Source: Saccharothrix coeruleofusca (lineage in GTDB: Bacteria; Actinomycetota; Actinomycetes; Mycobacteriales; Pseudonocardiaceae). From it: DNA of 35,905 nucleotides. Below, piece after piece: positions 24,335 to 32,630 of the stretch (positions are counted from its first letter, which is position 1; each line of letters starts with the position of its first letter). The position numbers were made by a program, and so were the translations under genes. A model generated the notes under the pieces. It did not search any database, had not been told where the DNA came from, and saw only the letters and a list, made by a program, of their open reading frames with translations. Where the stretch lies: contig NZ_BMRG01000004.1 of NCBI RefSeq assembly GCF_014648515.1, positions 446,715-482,619 on the forward strand. The letters are read 5' to 3'.

Positions 24335-25267
24335 ATGTCCGTCGACCGCGAACTGGACGCCGCGGCCATCACCGACCCGGCGCTGCGCCTGGCCTACCGG
24401 CGCTGCCGCGCGCTCAACGCCCAGCACGGCCGCACCTACTACCTGGCCACCCGGCTGCTGCGCCCCGAGCAGCGGCCCGCGATCCACGCGCTGTACGGGT
24501 TCGCGCGGTGGGCCGACGACATCGTCGACGAGACCGGTGACGGCCGCGACCCCGCGCAGCGGGCCGCGGAGCTGGCCGCCGTGGACGACCGGCTGACCCG
24601 CGGCCTGGCCGAGGGCCGCAGCGACGACCCGGTGGTCTCCGCGCTGGTCGACACCACCCGCCGCTACGACATCGACCACCAGCTGTTCCGCGACTTCATG
24701 GACTCGATGCGGATGGACCTGACCGTCACCGAGTACCCCACCTACGCCGACCTGGCGCGGTACGTGCACGGCTCGGCGGCGGTGATCGGCCTGCAGGTGC
24801 TGCCGGTGCTGGGCACCAGCGCGCCGCGCGAGGAGGCCGCGCCCAGGGCGGCAGCGCTGGGCGTGGCCTTCCAGCTGACCAACTTCCTGCGCGACGTGGG
24901 CGAGGACCTCGACCGCGGCCGGGTGTACCTGCCCGCCGACGAGCTGGCCGCGTTCGGCGTGGACCGGCCGCTGCTGGAGTGGGCGCGGCGCACCGGCCGC
25001 ACCGACCCGCGCATCCGGCGCGCGCTGGCCCACCAGGTCGCCCGCACCCGCGCGGTCTACCGGGAGGCCGCGCCGGGCGTGGCGATGCTCGCGCCGCGCT
25101 CGCGCCCCTGCGTGGCCACCGCGCTGCGGCTCTACGGCGGCATCCTGGACCTGATCGAGGAAGCCGACTACGACGTGCTCTCGCGCCGGGTCGTGGTGTC
25201 CAGCGGCAAGCGGCTCGCCGTCGCGCTGCCCGCGCTGGCCAGGGCGGTCCTGGCCCGTTCCGCCTGA
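24335..25267 (+). CDS. crtB: Phytoene synthase
   Basis: 310 residues, squalene/phytoene synthase family, condensing two GGPP into phytoene. The hallmarks are [23 protein letters not shown] (first DxxxD motif), [15 protein letters not shown] and [22 protein letters not shown] (second motif). ATG 24335 follows GGAAGGACC; an in-frame start 11 codons upstream lacks a ribosome site and its extra sequence is non-conserved. The Rieske gene starts 19 bases after the stop, showing joint transcription. crtE and crtI lie divergent, so E-I-B of the carotenoid pathway are together; no lycopene cyclase is in the window. Confidence 0.95.
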   Translation: MSVDRELDAAAITDPALRLAYRRCRALNAQHGRTYYLATRLLRPEQRPAIHALYGFARWADDIVDETGDGRDPAQRAAELAAVDDRLTRGLAEGRSDDPVVSALVDTTRRYDIDHQLFRDFMDSMRMDLTVTEYPTYADLARYVHGSAAVIGLQVLPVLGTSAPREEAAPRAAALGVAFQLTNFLRDVGEDLDRGRVYLPADELAAFGVDRPLLEWARRTGRTDPRIRRALAHQVARTRAVYREAAPGVAMLAPRSRPCVATALRLYGGILDLIEEADYDVLSRRVVVSSGKRLAVALPALARAVLARSA

Positions 25268-25286
25268 CCGACCGGAGGAGTGCCCG

Positions 25287-26264
25287 ATGCCCAGCCGCAT
25301 CCCGTTGCGCCGGTTCGCCGTCCGTCCGTGGGCGGAGCAGGAACCGACCTGGCGGGACGCCAAGCCCGCGCTGATCGAGGCGGCGCTCAAGCGCGCCCAG
25401 GCCCGCCCCTCGGGCAACTGGTACGTCGTCGGCGCCAGCCGCGAGGTGGTGGCGGACAAACCGTTCGGCCGCACCGTCGCGGGGCGCGAGGTGGTGTTGT
25501 GGCGGGGGCCCGCGGGCACGTTGAAGGCGGGCGACGGCTCGTGCCCGCACCTGGGAGCCCCGCTGTGCGACGGCGCGGTGCACCGGGGCAGGCTGGTGTG
25601 CCGGTGGCACGGACTGGCGCTGGGTGAGAAGAAGTTCGGCGCGTGGACGCCGTTGCCCGCGCACGACGACGGCGTGCTGGTGTGGGTGCGGCTGGACGAG
25701 GTGGGCGGGGAGGAGCCGCTGCCCGAACCAGTGCTGCCGGTGCGCCCGCCGTCCGGGTCGATCGACGCGGTGGCCACCCTGGTCGGCCGCTGCGAGCCGG
25801 AGGACGTGGTGGCCAACCGGCTGGACCCGTGGCACGGCGCGTGGTTCCACCCGTACTCGTTCGCCAACCTGCGGGTGCTGGCCACGCCGACCGAGCAGGA
25901 CGACCGGTTCCTGGTCGAGGTGACGTTCAAGGTGGCGCGGCGGGTCGGGGTGCCCGTGGTCGCCACGTTCACCTGTCCCGAGCCGCGCACCATCGTCATG
26001 CACATCGTGGAGGGCGAGGGTGAGGGCAGCGTGGTCGAGACCCACGCCACCCCCCTGGCCCCCGCTCCGGACGGCTCGGCGCGCACCGCGGTCGTCGAGG
26101 CGACCATCGCGCACTCCAGCAGGCGCGGCTTCGGCCTGGCCCGGCCCGCCGCCCCGGTGATCCGGCCGCTGATGCGGTGGGCGGCGGCGCGGCTGTGGCG
26201 CGACGACCTCGCCTACGCCGAACGCCGCTACGCCCTGCGCAGCACCGGCCGCTGGCCGGACTGA
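25287..26264 (+). CDS. Rieske oxygenase-like protein (DUF5914) in the carotenoid cluster
   Basis: 325 residues. The Rieske [2Fe-2S] domain (about 45-130) has C86-x-H88 and C105-x2-H108 (CPHLGAP, CRWHG). The C-terminal half (about 150-310) corresponds to DUF5914 as I recall, a family often found in actinobacterial carotenoid clusters. Within it D180-x2-H183-x4-H188 (LDPWHGAWFH) is the form of the mononuclear iron site of Rieske non-haem oxygenases, so real oxygenase activity is plausible, perhaps hydroxylating or ketolating the carotenoid. ATG 25287 follows GGAGGAG, and the gene is 19 bases behind crtB. No reductase or ferredoxin partner is adjacent. Function is inferred from motifs and position. 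Confidence 0.85.
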   Translation: MPSRIPLRRFAVRPWAEQEPTWRDAKPALIEAALKRAQARPSGNWYVVGASREVVADKPFGRTVAGREVVLWRGPAGTLKAGDGSCPHLGAPLCDGAVHRGRLVCRWHGLALGEKKFGAWTPLPAHDDGVLVWVRLDEVGGEEPLPEPVLPVRPPSGSIDAVATLVGRCEPEDVVANRLDPWHGAWFHPYSFANLRVLATPTEQDDRFLVEVTFKVARRVGVPVVATFTCPEPRTIVMHIVEGEGEGSVVETHATPLAPAPDGSARTAVVEATIAHSSRRGFGLARPAAPVIRPLMRWAAARLWRDDLAYAERRYALRSTGRWPD

Positions 26265-26300
26265 CCGCGCGGACCTTCGACGCGCACGGCCTCGCGGTCG

Positions 26301-26324
26301 CGCCCGGTCATCCGCCCGGTCATC
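26301..26324. repeat. 12-base tandem duplication
   Basis: CGCCCGGTCATC occurs twice without a gap in the convergent space between the Rieske and methyltransferase genes; a diverged third unit (CGCGCTGTCACC) runs into the methyltransferase stop. Confidence 0.7.
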
Positions 26325-26331
26325 CGCGCTG

Positions 26332-27060
26332 TCACCCGCGCTCCGGCAGGGGCGCGCGGCCCAGGAAGGTGTGCGCGACACCCAGTTGCGACCCCGGCAG
26401 GGGCGTGCTGCGGACGCCGGTGAAACCGTTGCGGCGCAAGCGATCCCGCAGCTCCCCCGGACTGTCGAAGCGCAACGCGCTGCGCCACAGGTAGGTGTAG
26501 AGGCGGTGGTCGCGGGTGACCAGCAGGCCACCGGGGATCACCACACTCCAGCACAGCGCGGTCCAGATCGCGGTGCGCAGGAGCGAGCCGCGCACCGCGT
26601 ACTCGTGCACCACCAGCGGCGCGCCGGGGCGCAGCAGCTCGCGCACCACGCGCAGGGTCGGGTCGGGGTCGGGCAGGTTGCGCACCAGATAAGCGGCGAA
26701 CACCGCGTCGAACGGCCCGCTCACCCCGGCCTCGGCCAGGTCCTCGGCGCGGGAGCGCACGAAGCGGACCCCTGCGGGCCAGGACTTGGCCCGAGCGCGG
26801 TCGAGCATCCCGGCCGAGGCGTCCACGGCGACGATCTCCGCCTCCGGCGCCACCGACAGCAGCGCGGCGGTCGAGGCTCCGGTGCCGCAGCCCAGGTCCA
26901 GCACCCGCAGCCCGGCCCCGCCGCCGGGCAGCCGCAGCGCCCGCGCGGAGCGGCGCAACCCCTCGTGGTAGCCGGGGTTGAGGCCGACCAGCAGGTCGTA
27001 GCCCGCCGCCGCGGTGTCGAACGCGCCCGGCACCTGGCTGGTGGACAACCGCGGTGTCAC
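26332..27060 (-). CDS. Class I SAM-dependent methyltransferase in the carotenoid cluster
   Basis: 242 residues. Motif I VLDLGCGTGASTAALL, EIVAVDASAGMLDRAR after the second strand and DAVFAAYLVRNLPDPD as motif III place it in the UbiE/Methyltransf_11 group. The start GAFDTAAAGYDLLVGLNPGYH is typical of small-molecule methyltransferases. A CrtT-like methyltransferase gene is known from Streptomyces carotenoid clusters, and this may be its counterpart; the acceptor is not known. It might instead methylate a quinone. GTG 27060 is preceded by GGGAGGAGG, which fixes the start. It is convergent with the Rieske gene and divergent from the OsmC gene. Confidence 0.85.
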   Translation of the reverse strand: MTPRLSTSQVPGAFDTAAAGYDLLVGLNPGYHEGLRRSARALRLPGGGAGLRVLDLGCGTGASTAALLSVAPEAEIVAVDASAGMLDRARAKSWPAGVRFVRSRAEDLAEAGVSGPFDAVFAAYLVRNLPDPDPTLRVVRELLRPGAPLVVHEYAVRGSLLRTAIWTALCWSVVIPGGLLVTRDHRLYTYLWRSALRFDSPGELRDRLRRNGFTGVRSTPLPGSQLGVAHTFLGRAPLPERG

Positions 27061-27140
27061 ACGGCCTCCTCCCGCACCCGGCAATCCACGTCTCCTCCGC
27101 CTCGGCTCACAGTGCACCGTATGGGGCTACAGCGCGGTCC

Positions 27141-27165
27141 GCATGACAGCGGGCACAGGGGGTAC
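27141..27165 (+). promoter_or_regulatory. SigB/SigF-type promoter before OsmC/Ohr-like gene
   Basis: GCAT (27141-27144), 15-base spacer, GGGTAC (27160-27165), 36 bases before the ATG at 27202. The -10 lies inside a perfect 12-base palindrome GGGGGTACCCCC (27158-27169). Matches the GNNT-N14-16-GGGTA stress promoter form. Confidence 0.6.
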
Positions 27166-27201
27166 CCCCGATCCCGCACCCGACTGCGACAGGAGCACCC
27201 C

Positions 27202-27603
27202 ATGACCAGCAGCGCCACGCAGCTCTACACCACCACGGCCGTGTCCACCCGCGCGTCGGTCCGGGTGGACGACGCCGAGCCCGCGGAGCTGGCCGTCGCC
27301 GCCCCGCGCGAGCTGGCCGGTCCCGGCGGCGGGTGGAACCCCGAGCAGCTCTACGCCGCGGCGCTGGCGACCTGCCTGCACCAGAGCCTCGCGGTGATCG
27401 CCTCGTCGGCGGGTGACGACCTGACCGGCTGCCAGGTGACCGCGGGCGTGTCGCTGCGCCACGAGGGAACGCAGACCTACGACCTGGACGCGCGGTTGAA
27501 GGTCGAGCTGCCCGGCGTGCCCGAGGAGCGCAGGCAGGACTTGGTGGACCTGGCCGTCTCGCACGCGCCGATGATCGGCGGGTGGCACGTCGCCGTCGCC
27601 TGA
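27202..27603 (+). CDS. OsmC/Ohr-family protein lacking the second active cysteine
   Basis: 133 residues, complete OsmC/Ohr fold by length: LYTTTAVSTRAS at the start, GWNPEQLYAAALATCLHQ with the peroxidatic-type C58 and E48, and the end SHAPMIGGWHVAV. Ohr enzymes reduce organic hydroperoxides with two cysteines; the second normally lies in AHxxCP near the end, but here M124 replaces that cysteine. C77 (TGCQV) is the only other cysteine and is not in the usual place. The protein is therefore either a one-cysteine peroxidase, a variant using C77, or a binding protein. AGGAGC precedes ATG 27202, and a stress-type promoter lies upstream. Confidence 0.85.
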   Translation: MTSSATQLYTTTAVSTRASVRVDDAEPAELAVAAPRELAGPGGGWNPEQLYAAALATCLHQSLAVIASSAGDDLTGCQVTAGVSLRHEGTQTYDLDARLKVELPGVPEERRQDLVDLAVSHAPMIGGWHVAVA

Positions 27604-27738
27604 GCGGTGTCCCCTGAGCGGTGTCCGGAGCCGCCGTGACGACGCCGGGGGCGCGGGTCGACGATCGGGCGTGCCGTCGGGGACGCCCGATCGATGGAGT
27701 GGTGTTCGAGGAGCTGAGCCGGGCTGGGAGCGCACGAC

Positions 27739-27770
27739 CGTCCGGCCCCGGCGGTCGCCGGGGCCGGACG
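27739..27770 (-). terminator. Terminator after the 51-aa protein gene
   Basis: Perfect 13-bp stem CGTCCGGCCCCGG (27739-27751) with its complement (27758-27770) around a 6-base loop. It starts 8 bases after the stop of the small minus-strand gene, which supports that gene being real. Confidence 0.75.
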
Positions 27771-27778
27771 GGGCGGCT

Positions 27779-27934
27779 TCAGTTCAGACGGGTGCGCTTC
27801 GGGTTGGCCAGCGGACCCAGGACCAGGTCCTGTTCCGAGGGCTCGCCGGACTGACGCGCGGAGGTCTGCGACTGCTGGGCGTCCGGGTGGCCGAACAGGT
27901 CGGCGCCGGGACGCGAAGAGAACTGGCTGTGCAT
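27779..27934 (-). CDS. Unrecognised 51-aa polar protein
   Basis: 51 residues starting MHSQFSSRPGADLFGHP, rich in glutamine, serine and charged residues in the middle, and ending PLANPKRTRLN. There is no signal peptide, membrane segment or cysteine. I do not recognise a family. Nearly every codon ends in G or C in this frame, while the overlapping alternative frame from an ATG at 27943 gives an arginine/serine/proline-rich product that looks like a shadow. A strong terminator 8 bases after the stop supports an independent small gene. It is divergent from the large PAS/SpoIIE gene. It might be a signalling peptide, a RiPP precursor or a small regulator; no maturation enzyme is adjacent. Confidence 0.6.
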   Translation of the reverse strand: MHSQFSSRPGADLFGHPDAQQSQTSARQSGEPSEQDLVLGPLANPKRTRLN

Positions 27935-28095
27935 GTCCCCATGTTTCTCCACTTCGCGCCGTTTCCAACCGTGATCTCCGAAACACCCGTCGGTCCACGT
28001 TCCCGGCTCGCGTCTCGATAGGCTCCAGCGGTGCCAGGTCCCGTCATCCCCGCCACCCGTCCCGCCGGTCGTCCAGACGGGACGGCTCCGCGCGC

Positions 28096-30462
28096 ATGAG
28101 CGCCGGGCCGCAGGAGGACCGACCGGGGACGTCCACCCTGGTGGACGACGTCGGCGCGGTCGTCTGGCGGGCCGACCCGCGCACCCGGCGCTTCACCTTC
28201 GTCTCCGCGCACGCCGAGGCGCTGCTGGGCCACCCGGTGCGCCGCTGGCTGGCCGAGCCGGACTTCCCCGCGACCCTGGTCCACCCCGGTGACCGCGCCG
28301 CCGGTGCCGCGCGGTGGGACATCGCGGGCCGCGACGACTTCGAGCTGCTCTACCGCGCGGTCACCGCGGGCGGGCGCGTGCTGTGGCTGCACGAGAAGGT
28401 GCACGTGGTCCGCGACGCCGATGGCGCGGCCCTGGTCCTGCAAGGTGTGATGGTCGACGTCTCCGGCCTGTGCGCCGCCGAGGAGCGGCACCGCTTCCTG
28501 GCGCTGGTCGAGCGCGAGCTGCGACGGCTCGACGACACCGAGGAGGTCGTGGCCGCGGCGACCCGGCTGTTGGGCGGGCGTCTGGGCGCCGACCGCTGCG
28601 CCCAGGCCCGTGCCGAGCCGGGCGAGGACCACTTCGTGATCAGCGGCGACCACGCCACCGGGCTGCCGCGGCTGCCCGGCCGGGTCGCCGCGAGCGAGCT
28701 CGGCGAGGACTGCCTGCGGTCCCTGCGCGCCGGGCGGCCGTGGGTGGTCGCGGACAGCGGGAGCGATCCACGGCTGGTCGGGCGTGACCTGGCCGCCTAC
28801 GAGCGCGCGGGCGTCCGCGCGGCGGTCTGCGTGCCGCTGTCGCGCGGCGGGCGGTTCGCCGCGGCGCTGGTGGTGCACCAGTCGACCGCGCGGCGCTGGA
28901 CGCCCGAAGAGGTCGAACTCGTGTCGGCGGTAGCGGTCCGGTGCTGGGAGTCGTCGCGGCGCGCGCACGCCGAAGCGGCGCTGCGGGACCGGGAGGGGTG
29001 GCACCGGCTGCTGGTCGAGCGGGCCGCCGACGGCATCTGGGCGCTCGACCGCGACCTGCGCTTCGTCGAGGCCAACCCGGCCGCCTGCGCGCTGCTGGGG
29101 TACAGCCGGGAACGGCTGCTGGGCGTCGGCGTGACCGAGCTGGCGGTGCCGGGCGAGGAGAGCGGACCGTTCGCGCTGGCCGCCGACCCGTCCACCGCGC
29201 GGGTGGTAGACGAGGTGTGGCGGCTGCGCCGGGCGGATGGTTCGGTGGTGGCGTTGGAGCTCAACGTCCAGGTCACCGCGACCGGTGTGCGGGCCATCGG
29301 GCGTGCCGCCGCCCAGCGGTCCACCGGGACCGAGGGGGAACCACCGCCGCACCGCGAGCACGGGATCGCCGAGGCGCCGCGACACGACCCGCCGCCCGCG
29401 CTGGACCGGCTGGCGATCTCCGCGCGCCGCCTGCCCACCGCGCACCACGCCCGCGTCGGCGGCGACTGGTACGAGGTGCTGCCGGTGACCGGCACGGCGG
29501 TGGCCTTGTCGGTGGGCGACGTGGCGGGCGGGGGCAGCACCACCGCGGTGGTGGGCAGGCTGCGCAGCGCCCTGGTCGGGTACCTGCTCCAGGGCCACTC
29601 CCCCGCCGCCGCGCTGCGGCGCCTGGACACCTTCGCCCGGCGGGTCGACGGCGCGGCGGGCAGCACCTGCGCCTGCCTGACCGTGGACTGGGCCACCGGC
29701 GCGCTGCGCTGGGCGGCTGCCGGGCACCCGCCGCCGCTGGTGGTCGACGGCGGGCGGGCGCGGTTCCTGCCCGGCGACGCGGGCCCGACGCTGGGCACCC
29801 CCGGCGGGCCGCCCCACCACGACCGGACCGCCGCGCTCACGCCGGGCGCCTCGGTCGTGCTCTACACCAACGGCCTGCTCCAGCGCCGCGGCGCACCGGT
29901 GGAACAGGGCCGGGAGCGGCTGCTGACCGCCGCCCGCGACGCCCACGAGCTGGCTCCGGAGGGGATGGCCACCGCCATAGCCGACGCGCTGCTGACCGAC
30001 GACCGGGACGACGTGGCGCTGGTGGTGGTCCGGCGCCTGCCCGAGCCGCTGCGCGCCCGCGTGCCCGCCCTGGCGGGTGAGCTGGCCGCGATGCGCCGCC
30101 GCGTCGCGGCGTGGGCGGGCGTGGCGGGTCTGCCCGCGGACCTGGTCGACGACCTGCAGCTCACCCTCGGGGAGGCGGCGGCCAACTCGGTGGACCACGC
30201 CTACCCGGACGGACCGGGCGAGTTCGACTACGAGGTGGCGACCACCGCGCGGGGCGTCCACGTCACCGTGCGCGATCGCGGGACGTGGCGTCCGGCGCCC
30301 GCGGACAAGGGCCACCGCGGGCGCGGGATGCAGATCATCCGGACCATCGGCGAGCGGGCGGTGTTCCACCACGACGAGCACGGCACGACGGTCGATTTCG
30401 ACCTGGTCGCCACACCGGCGGCGCCACCCGGCGCGACCACGCCCCCAGGCGAGCCGACCTGA
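28096..30462 (+). CDS. PAS-GAF-PAS-SpoIIE phosphatase-HATPase fusion
   Basis: 788 residues, cytoplasmic multi-domain signalling protein. Order: PAS (about 15-125), GAF (about 130-300), second PAS (about 305-400), PP2C/SpoIIE serine phosphatase (about 430-650) and an RsbW-like HATPase domain (about 660-775). Phosphatase metal residues include D457 in GGDWYE, the LSVGDVAGGG segment and D638/D639 in DDRDDVALV. The HATPase N-box ELTLGEAAANSVDHAY-like segment has N697, and RGRGMQII is the G-box. It probably senses a ligand or redox state and both dephosphorylates an anti-sigma antagonist and binds or phosphorylates one. Start ATG 28096 has only a weak ribosome site. Opposite and close to the other partner-switching genes. 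Confidence 0.9.
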   Translation: MSAGPQEDRPGTSTLVDDVGAVVWRADPRTRRFTFVSAHAEALLGHPVRRWLAEPDFPATLVHPGDRAAGAARWDIAGRDDFELLYRAVTAGGRVLWLHEKVHVVRDADGAALVLQGVMVDVSGLCAAEERHRFLALVERELRRLDDTEEVVAAATRLLGGRLGADRCAQARAEPGEDHFVISGDHATGLPRLPGRVAASELGEDCLRSLRAGRPWVVADSGSDPRLVGRDLAAYERAGVRAAVCVPLSRGGRFAAALVVHQSTARRWTPEEVELVSAVAVRCWESSRRAHAEAALRDREGWHRLLVERAADGIWALDRDLRFVEANPAACALLGYSRERLLGVGVTELAVPGEESGPFALAADPSTARVVDEVWRLRRADGSVVALELNVQVTATGVRAIGRAAAQRSTGTEGEPPPHREHGIAEAPRHDPPPALDRLAISARRLPTAHHARVGGDWYEVLPVTGTAVALSVGDVAGGGSTTAVVGRLRSALVGYLLQGHSPAAALRRLDTFARRVDGAAGSTCACLTVDWATGALRWAAAGHPPPLVVDGGRARFLPGDAGPTLGTPGGPPHHDRTAALTPGASVVLYTNGLLQRRGAPVEQGRERLLTAARDAHELAPEGMATAIADALLTDDRDDVALVVVRRLPEPLRARVPALAGELAAMRRRVAAWAGVAGLPADLVDDLQLTLGEAAANSVDHAYPDGPGEFDYEVATTARGVHVTVRDRGTWRPAPADKGHRGRGMQIIRTIGERAVFHHDEHGTTVDFDLVATPAAPPGATTPPGEPT

Positions 30463-30492
30463 GCTCTCGCGCGGCGCGGTCGTCGAGCCCCG

Positions 30493-30870
30493 TCACGCGG
30501 GCAGCCGCGCCCACACCGTCTTGCCACCGGGACGGCGCAGCACGCCCCACTCGGCGCTGATCGCCTGCACCATGAGCATCCCCCTGCCACGCAGGGAGCC
30601 CAGCGTGGACCTGCCCGGTTCGGGCACCAGGTCCGGGGTGCCGTCGTCGACCTCGACGCGCACCGCGCCCGGAGGCAGCGACACCTTGGCGCACCACGGC
30701 GCCCTGGCGTGCTCGAAGGCGTTGGTGGCCAGCTCGGTGACCACCAGCTCCACGTCGGCCACCACGTCCGGGTGCAGGTGCGCCAGCAACCGGCGCACCT
30801 CGGCGCGCAGTTCCGACAGCGGAGGCCGGTCCGGGCCGTCCAGGTCGAACCGGTGCACGGGGACGCTCAC
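30493..30870 (-). CDS. RsbW-like serine kinase/anti-sigma factor (HATPase_c_2)
   Basis: 125 residues, GHKL ATPase domain only. Visible boxes: VVTELATNAFEHAR (N-box), VEVDDGTPDLV (G1 box), and SLRGRGMLMVQAIS (G2), ending KTVWARLPA. Proteins of this kind bind a sigma factor or phosphorylate a STAS antagonist on serine. The GTG at 30870 follows GGGGGTGGGCGG. The gene lies 22 bases after the response-regulator phosphatase gene on the same strand, so the two are co-transcribed and probably act as an opposing kinase/phosphatase pair. The likely common substrate is the STAS protein encoded divergently at 32631. Confidence 0.9.
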   Translation of the reverse strand: MSVPVHRFDLDGPDRPPLSELRAEVRRLLAHLHPDVVADVELVVTELATNAFEHARAPWCAKVSLPPGAVRVEVDDGTPDLVPEPGRSTLGSLRGRGMLMVQAISAEWGVLRRPGGKTVWARLPA

Positions 30871-30892
30871 CCGCCCACCCCCGGCAGTCCCG

Positions 30893-32455
30893 TCACGGAC
30901 GCCGGAACACCAGCAGCGCGATGTCGTCCCGCTTGTCCCGGCCGAACCGCTCGATGAGCCGGTCGCACAGTTCCTCCCCGTCGTCGTCCCAGGACACCGC
31001 CGCGCGCAGCAGCTCCATGCCCTCGTCGAGGTCCACTCCGGAGCGCTCGACCAGCCCGTCCGTGGTGAGCACGACCAGCGTGCCCGGCGGCAGCGGCACC
31101 ACCGAGGCGGGCGGGTGCGGCAGGCCGACGCCCAGCAGCGGTCCGGCCACCTCCAGGTAGCGCGCGCCCGCCGCGTCGGCCACCAGCGGCGGCACGTGCC
31201 CGGCGTTGGCCACGGTCATGGTGCCCCCCTCCAGGTCCACCAGCAGCAAGCACACGGTGGTCAGGCCGCGCAGCGGGTGGAAGCGCTCCAGCATCCGGTC
31301 CAACCGGGTCAGGAGCGCGACCGGGTCGTGCCCCTCCACGGCGTAGGCGCGCAGCGCGTGCCGGACCTCGCCCATGATGGTGGCCGCGGTGATGGAGTGC
31401 CCGCACACGTCCCCGATGGCCACCAGCAGCTTGCCGTCCAACTCGGTGACCTCGTAGAAGTCACCGCCGACTTCGGCGGTGGCCGAGGCGGGCACGTAGC
31501 GCACCGCCATCGGCAGGCCGGTGTCCTCGGGCAGGCTCTGCGGCAGCATCCCGCGCTGCAGCGCCAGCGCCAGGTCGTGCTCCTCGGCGAACGCGCGCAG
31601 CGCGTCGGCGGCCAGCGCGGTGGTCTGCGCCAACTGGCGCAGCAGGCCGCGGTCCTCGCCGGTGGCCGCGGCGGCGGCCTCCACCGCGACGCACACCGGC
31701 GCCCGCCGGGATTTGCCCCGTGCCATCGCCACCGCCGTCGCCATGCCCTCCCGGCCGGGGAAGTCGGTCACCACCGCCAGGTCGGCGTGCTCGGCGGCCA
31801 CGGCCACTTCCCGCAGCACCGGAGCCACCAGCGTGCGCGTGGTCACCTTCACGCCGCCCGCCCCCGCGCCATCGGCCCTGGCCGCGCAGACCGCGTTGTC
31901 GGTGTTGCCGACCAGCACCACGGCGGACGTGCCGAACACCTCGGCCGTCCCCGTCGCGGCCGCGGCGGCCAGCTCGGCGAACGTGGCCGCGCCGTTGACG
32001 CGCAGCGTCGCGGCGGTGAGCCGGGCGAGCCGATCGGCCAGGCGCTCGGCCAGCCTGCGCGCCCGGTACGGCCGCAGCGACACCTCCACGGTGGCCAGCA
32101 GCTCGTCGGGGTCGACCGGCTCGGTGAGGTAGGCGTCCGCGCCGCGGTTGAGGCCCGCGGTCCGGGTGTCGGTCCCCACGGGGGTGGCCGAGACGTGGAT
32201 CACCGGGATGGCCGAGGTGCGCGGGTCGGCCTTGATCCGCCTGCAGACCTCGTAGCCGTCGATGTCGGGCAGCCGCACGTCCAGCATCACCAGGTCGACG
32301 TCCTGCTCGCCCAGCACGCGCAACGCCTGGGCCCCGGTGACCGCCTCGGTCACCTCGTGCCCGCCGCGGCGCAGCCTGCCCGCGGTGAGGCAGCGGCTGG
32401 TCTCGAAGTCGTCCACGACCAGGATGTGGGCGGGCCCGTGGGTCGGGGAGTTCAT
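30893..32455 (-). CDS. Response regulator fused to SpoIIE-type serine phosphatase (RsbU-like)
   Basis: 520 residues. The N-terminal receiver domain (about 10-125) has acidic D15/D16, phospho-acceptor D59 (in LVMLDVRLPD), and SATPVG/LTEPVD as switch and lysine-region; the usual lysine after the last strand appears replaced in LTEPVD. A GAF-like or linker section (about 140-275, rich in alanine) leads to the PP2C domain (about 300-520): GGDFYEV, AIGDVCGHS, RDDIALLV. It probably dephosphorylates the STAS antagonist when its receiver is phosphorylated. ATG 32455 has an AAGGACGG site 8-10 bases upstream. It is divergent from the STAS gene and followed by the RsbW-like kinase gene. Confidence 0.9.
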   Translation of the reverse strand: MNSPTHGPAHILVVDDFETSRCLTAGRLRRGGHEVTEAVTGAQALRVLGEQDVDLVMLDVRLPDIDGYEVCRRIKADPRTSAIPVIHVSATPVGTDTRTAGLNRGADAYLTEPVDPDELLATVEVSLRPYRARRLAERLADRLARLTAATLRVNGAATFAELAAAAATGTAEVFGTSAVVLVGNTDNAVCAARADGAGAGGVKVTTRTLVAPVLREVAVAAEHADLAVVTDFPGREGMATAVAMARGKSRRAPVCVAVEAAAAATGEDRGLLRQLAQTTALAADALRAFAEEHDLALALQRGMLPQSLPEDTGLPMAVRYVPASATAEVGGDFYEVTELDGKLLVAIGDVCGHSITAATIMGEVRHALRAYAVEGHDPVALLTRLDRMLERFHPLRGLTTVCLLLVDLEGGTMTVANAGHVPPLVADAAGARYLEVAGPLLGVGLPHPPASVVPLPPGTLVVLTTDGLVERSGVDLDEGMELLRAAVSWDDDGEELCDRLIERFGRDKRDDIALLVFRRP

Positions 32456-32630
32456 CGGGGCACCGTCCTTCGCAGCCACCACAGCTTCCCGCACGGCGGG
32501 GCGGGCCGCATCCGCCGGGAGGCGGGAGGCGGCACCGGGCCCGCCGGGCCGCGGGAGCCGTGACGATCTACGATTTGCCGTGTTCGAGATCCCCCATGTG
32601 AGTGAGCCAGGAGAAAGGGACGAGTCGCGC

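Noticed and set aside
21217-24372. 1051-codon open frame on the minus strand over crtI and crtE
   Set aside because: Low-complexity arginine/alanine/glycine product out of frame with the well-recognised crtI and crtE genes.
27158-27169. Second stress promoter on the minus strand for the methyltransferase
   Set aside because: The palindrome gives GGGTAC on both strands, but no GNNT element lies at the right spacing on the minus strand.
27779-27934. RiPP precursor identity for the 51-aa protein
   Set aside because: No radical-SAM, lanthipeptide, lasso or ATP-grasp maturation gene is adjacent, so only a general small-protein call is made.
27784-30381. 865-codon open frame opposite the PAS/SpoIIE gene
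   Set aside because: Histidine/glutamine/arginine-rich shadow; its end also covers the 51-aa gene in another frame with worse codon bias.
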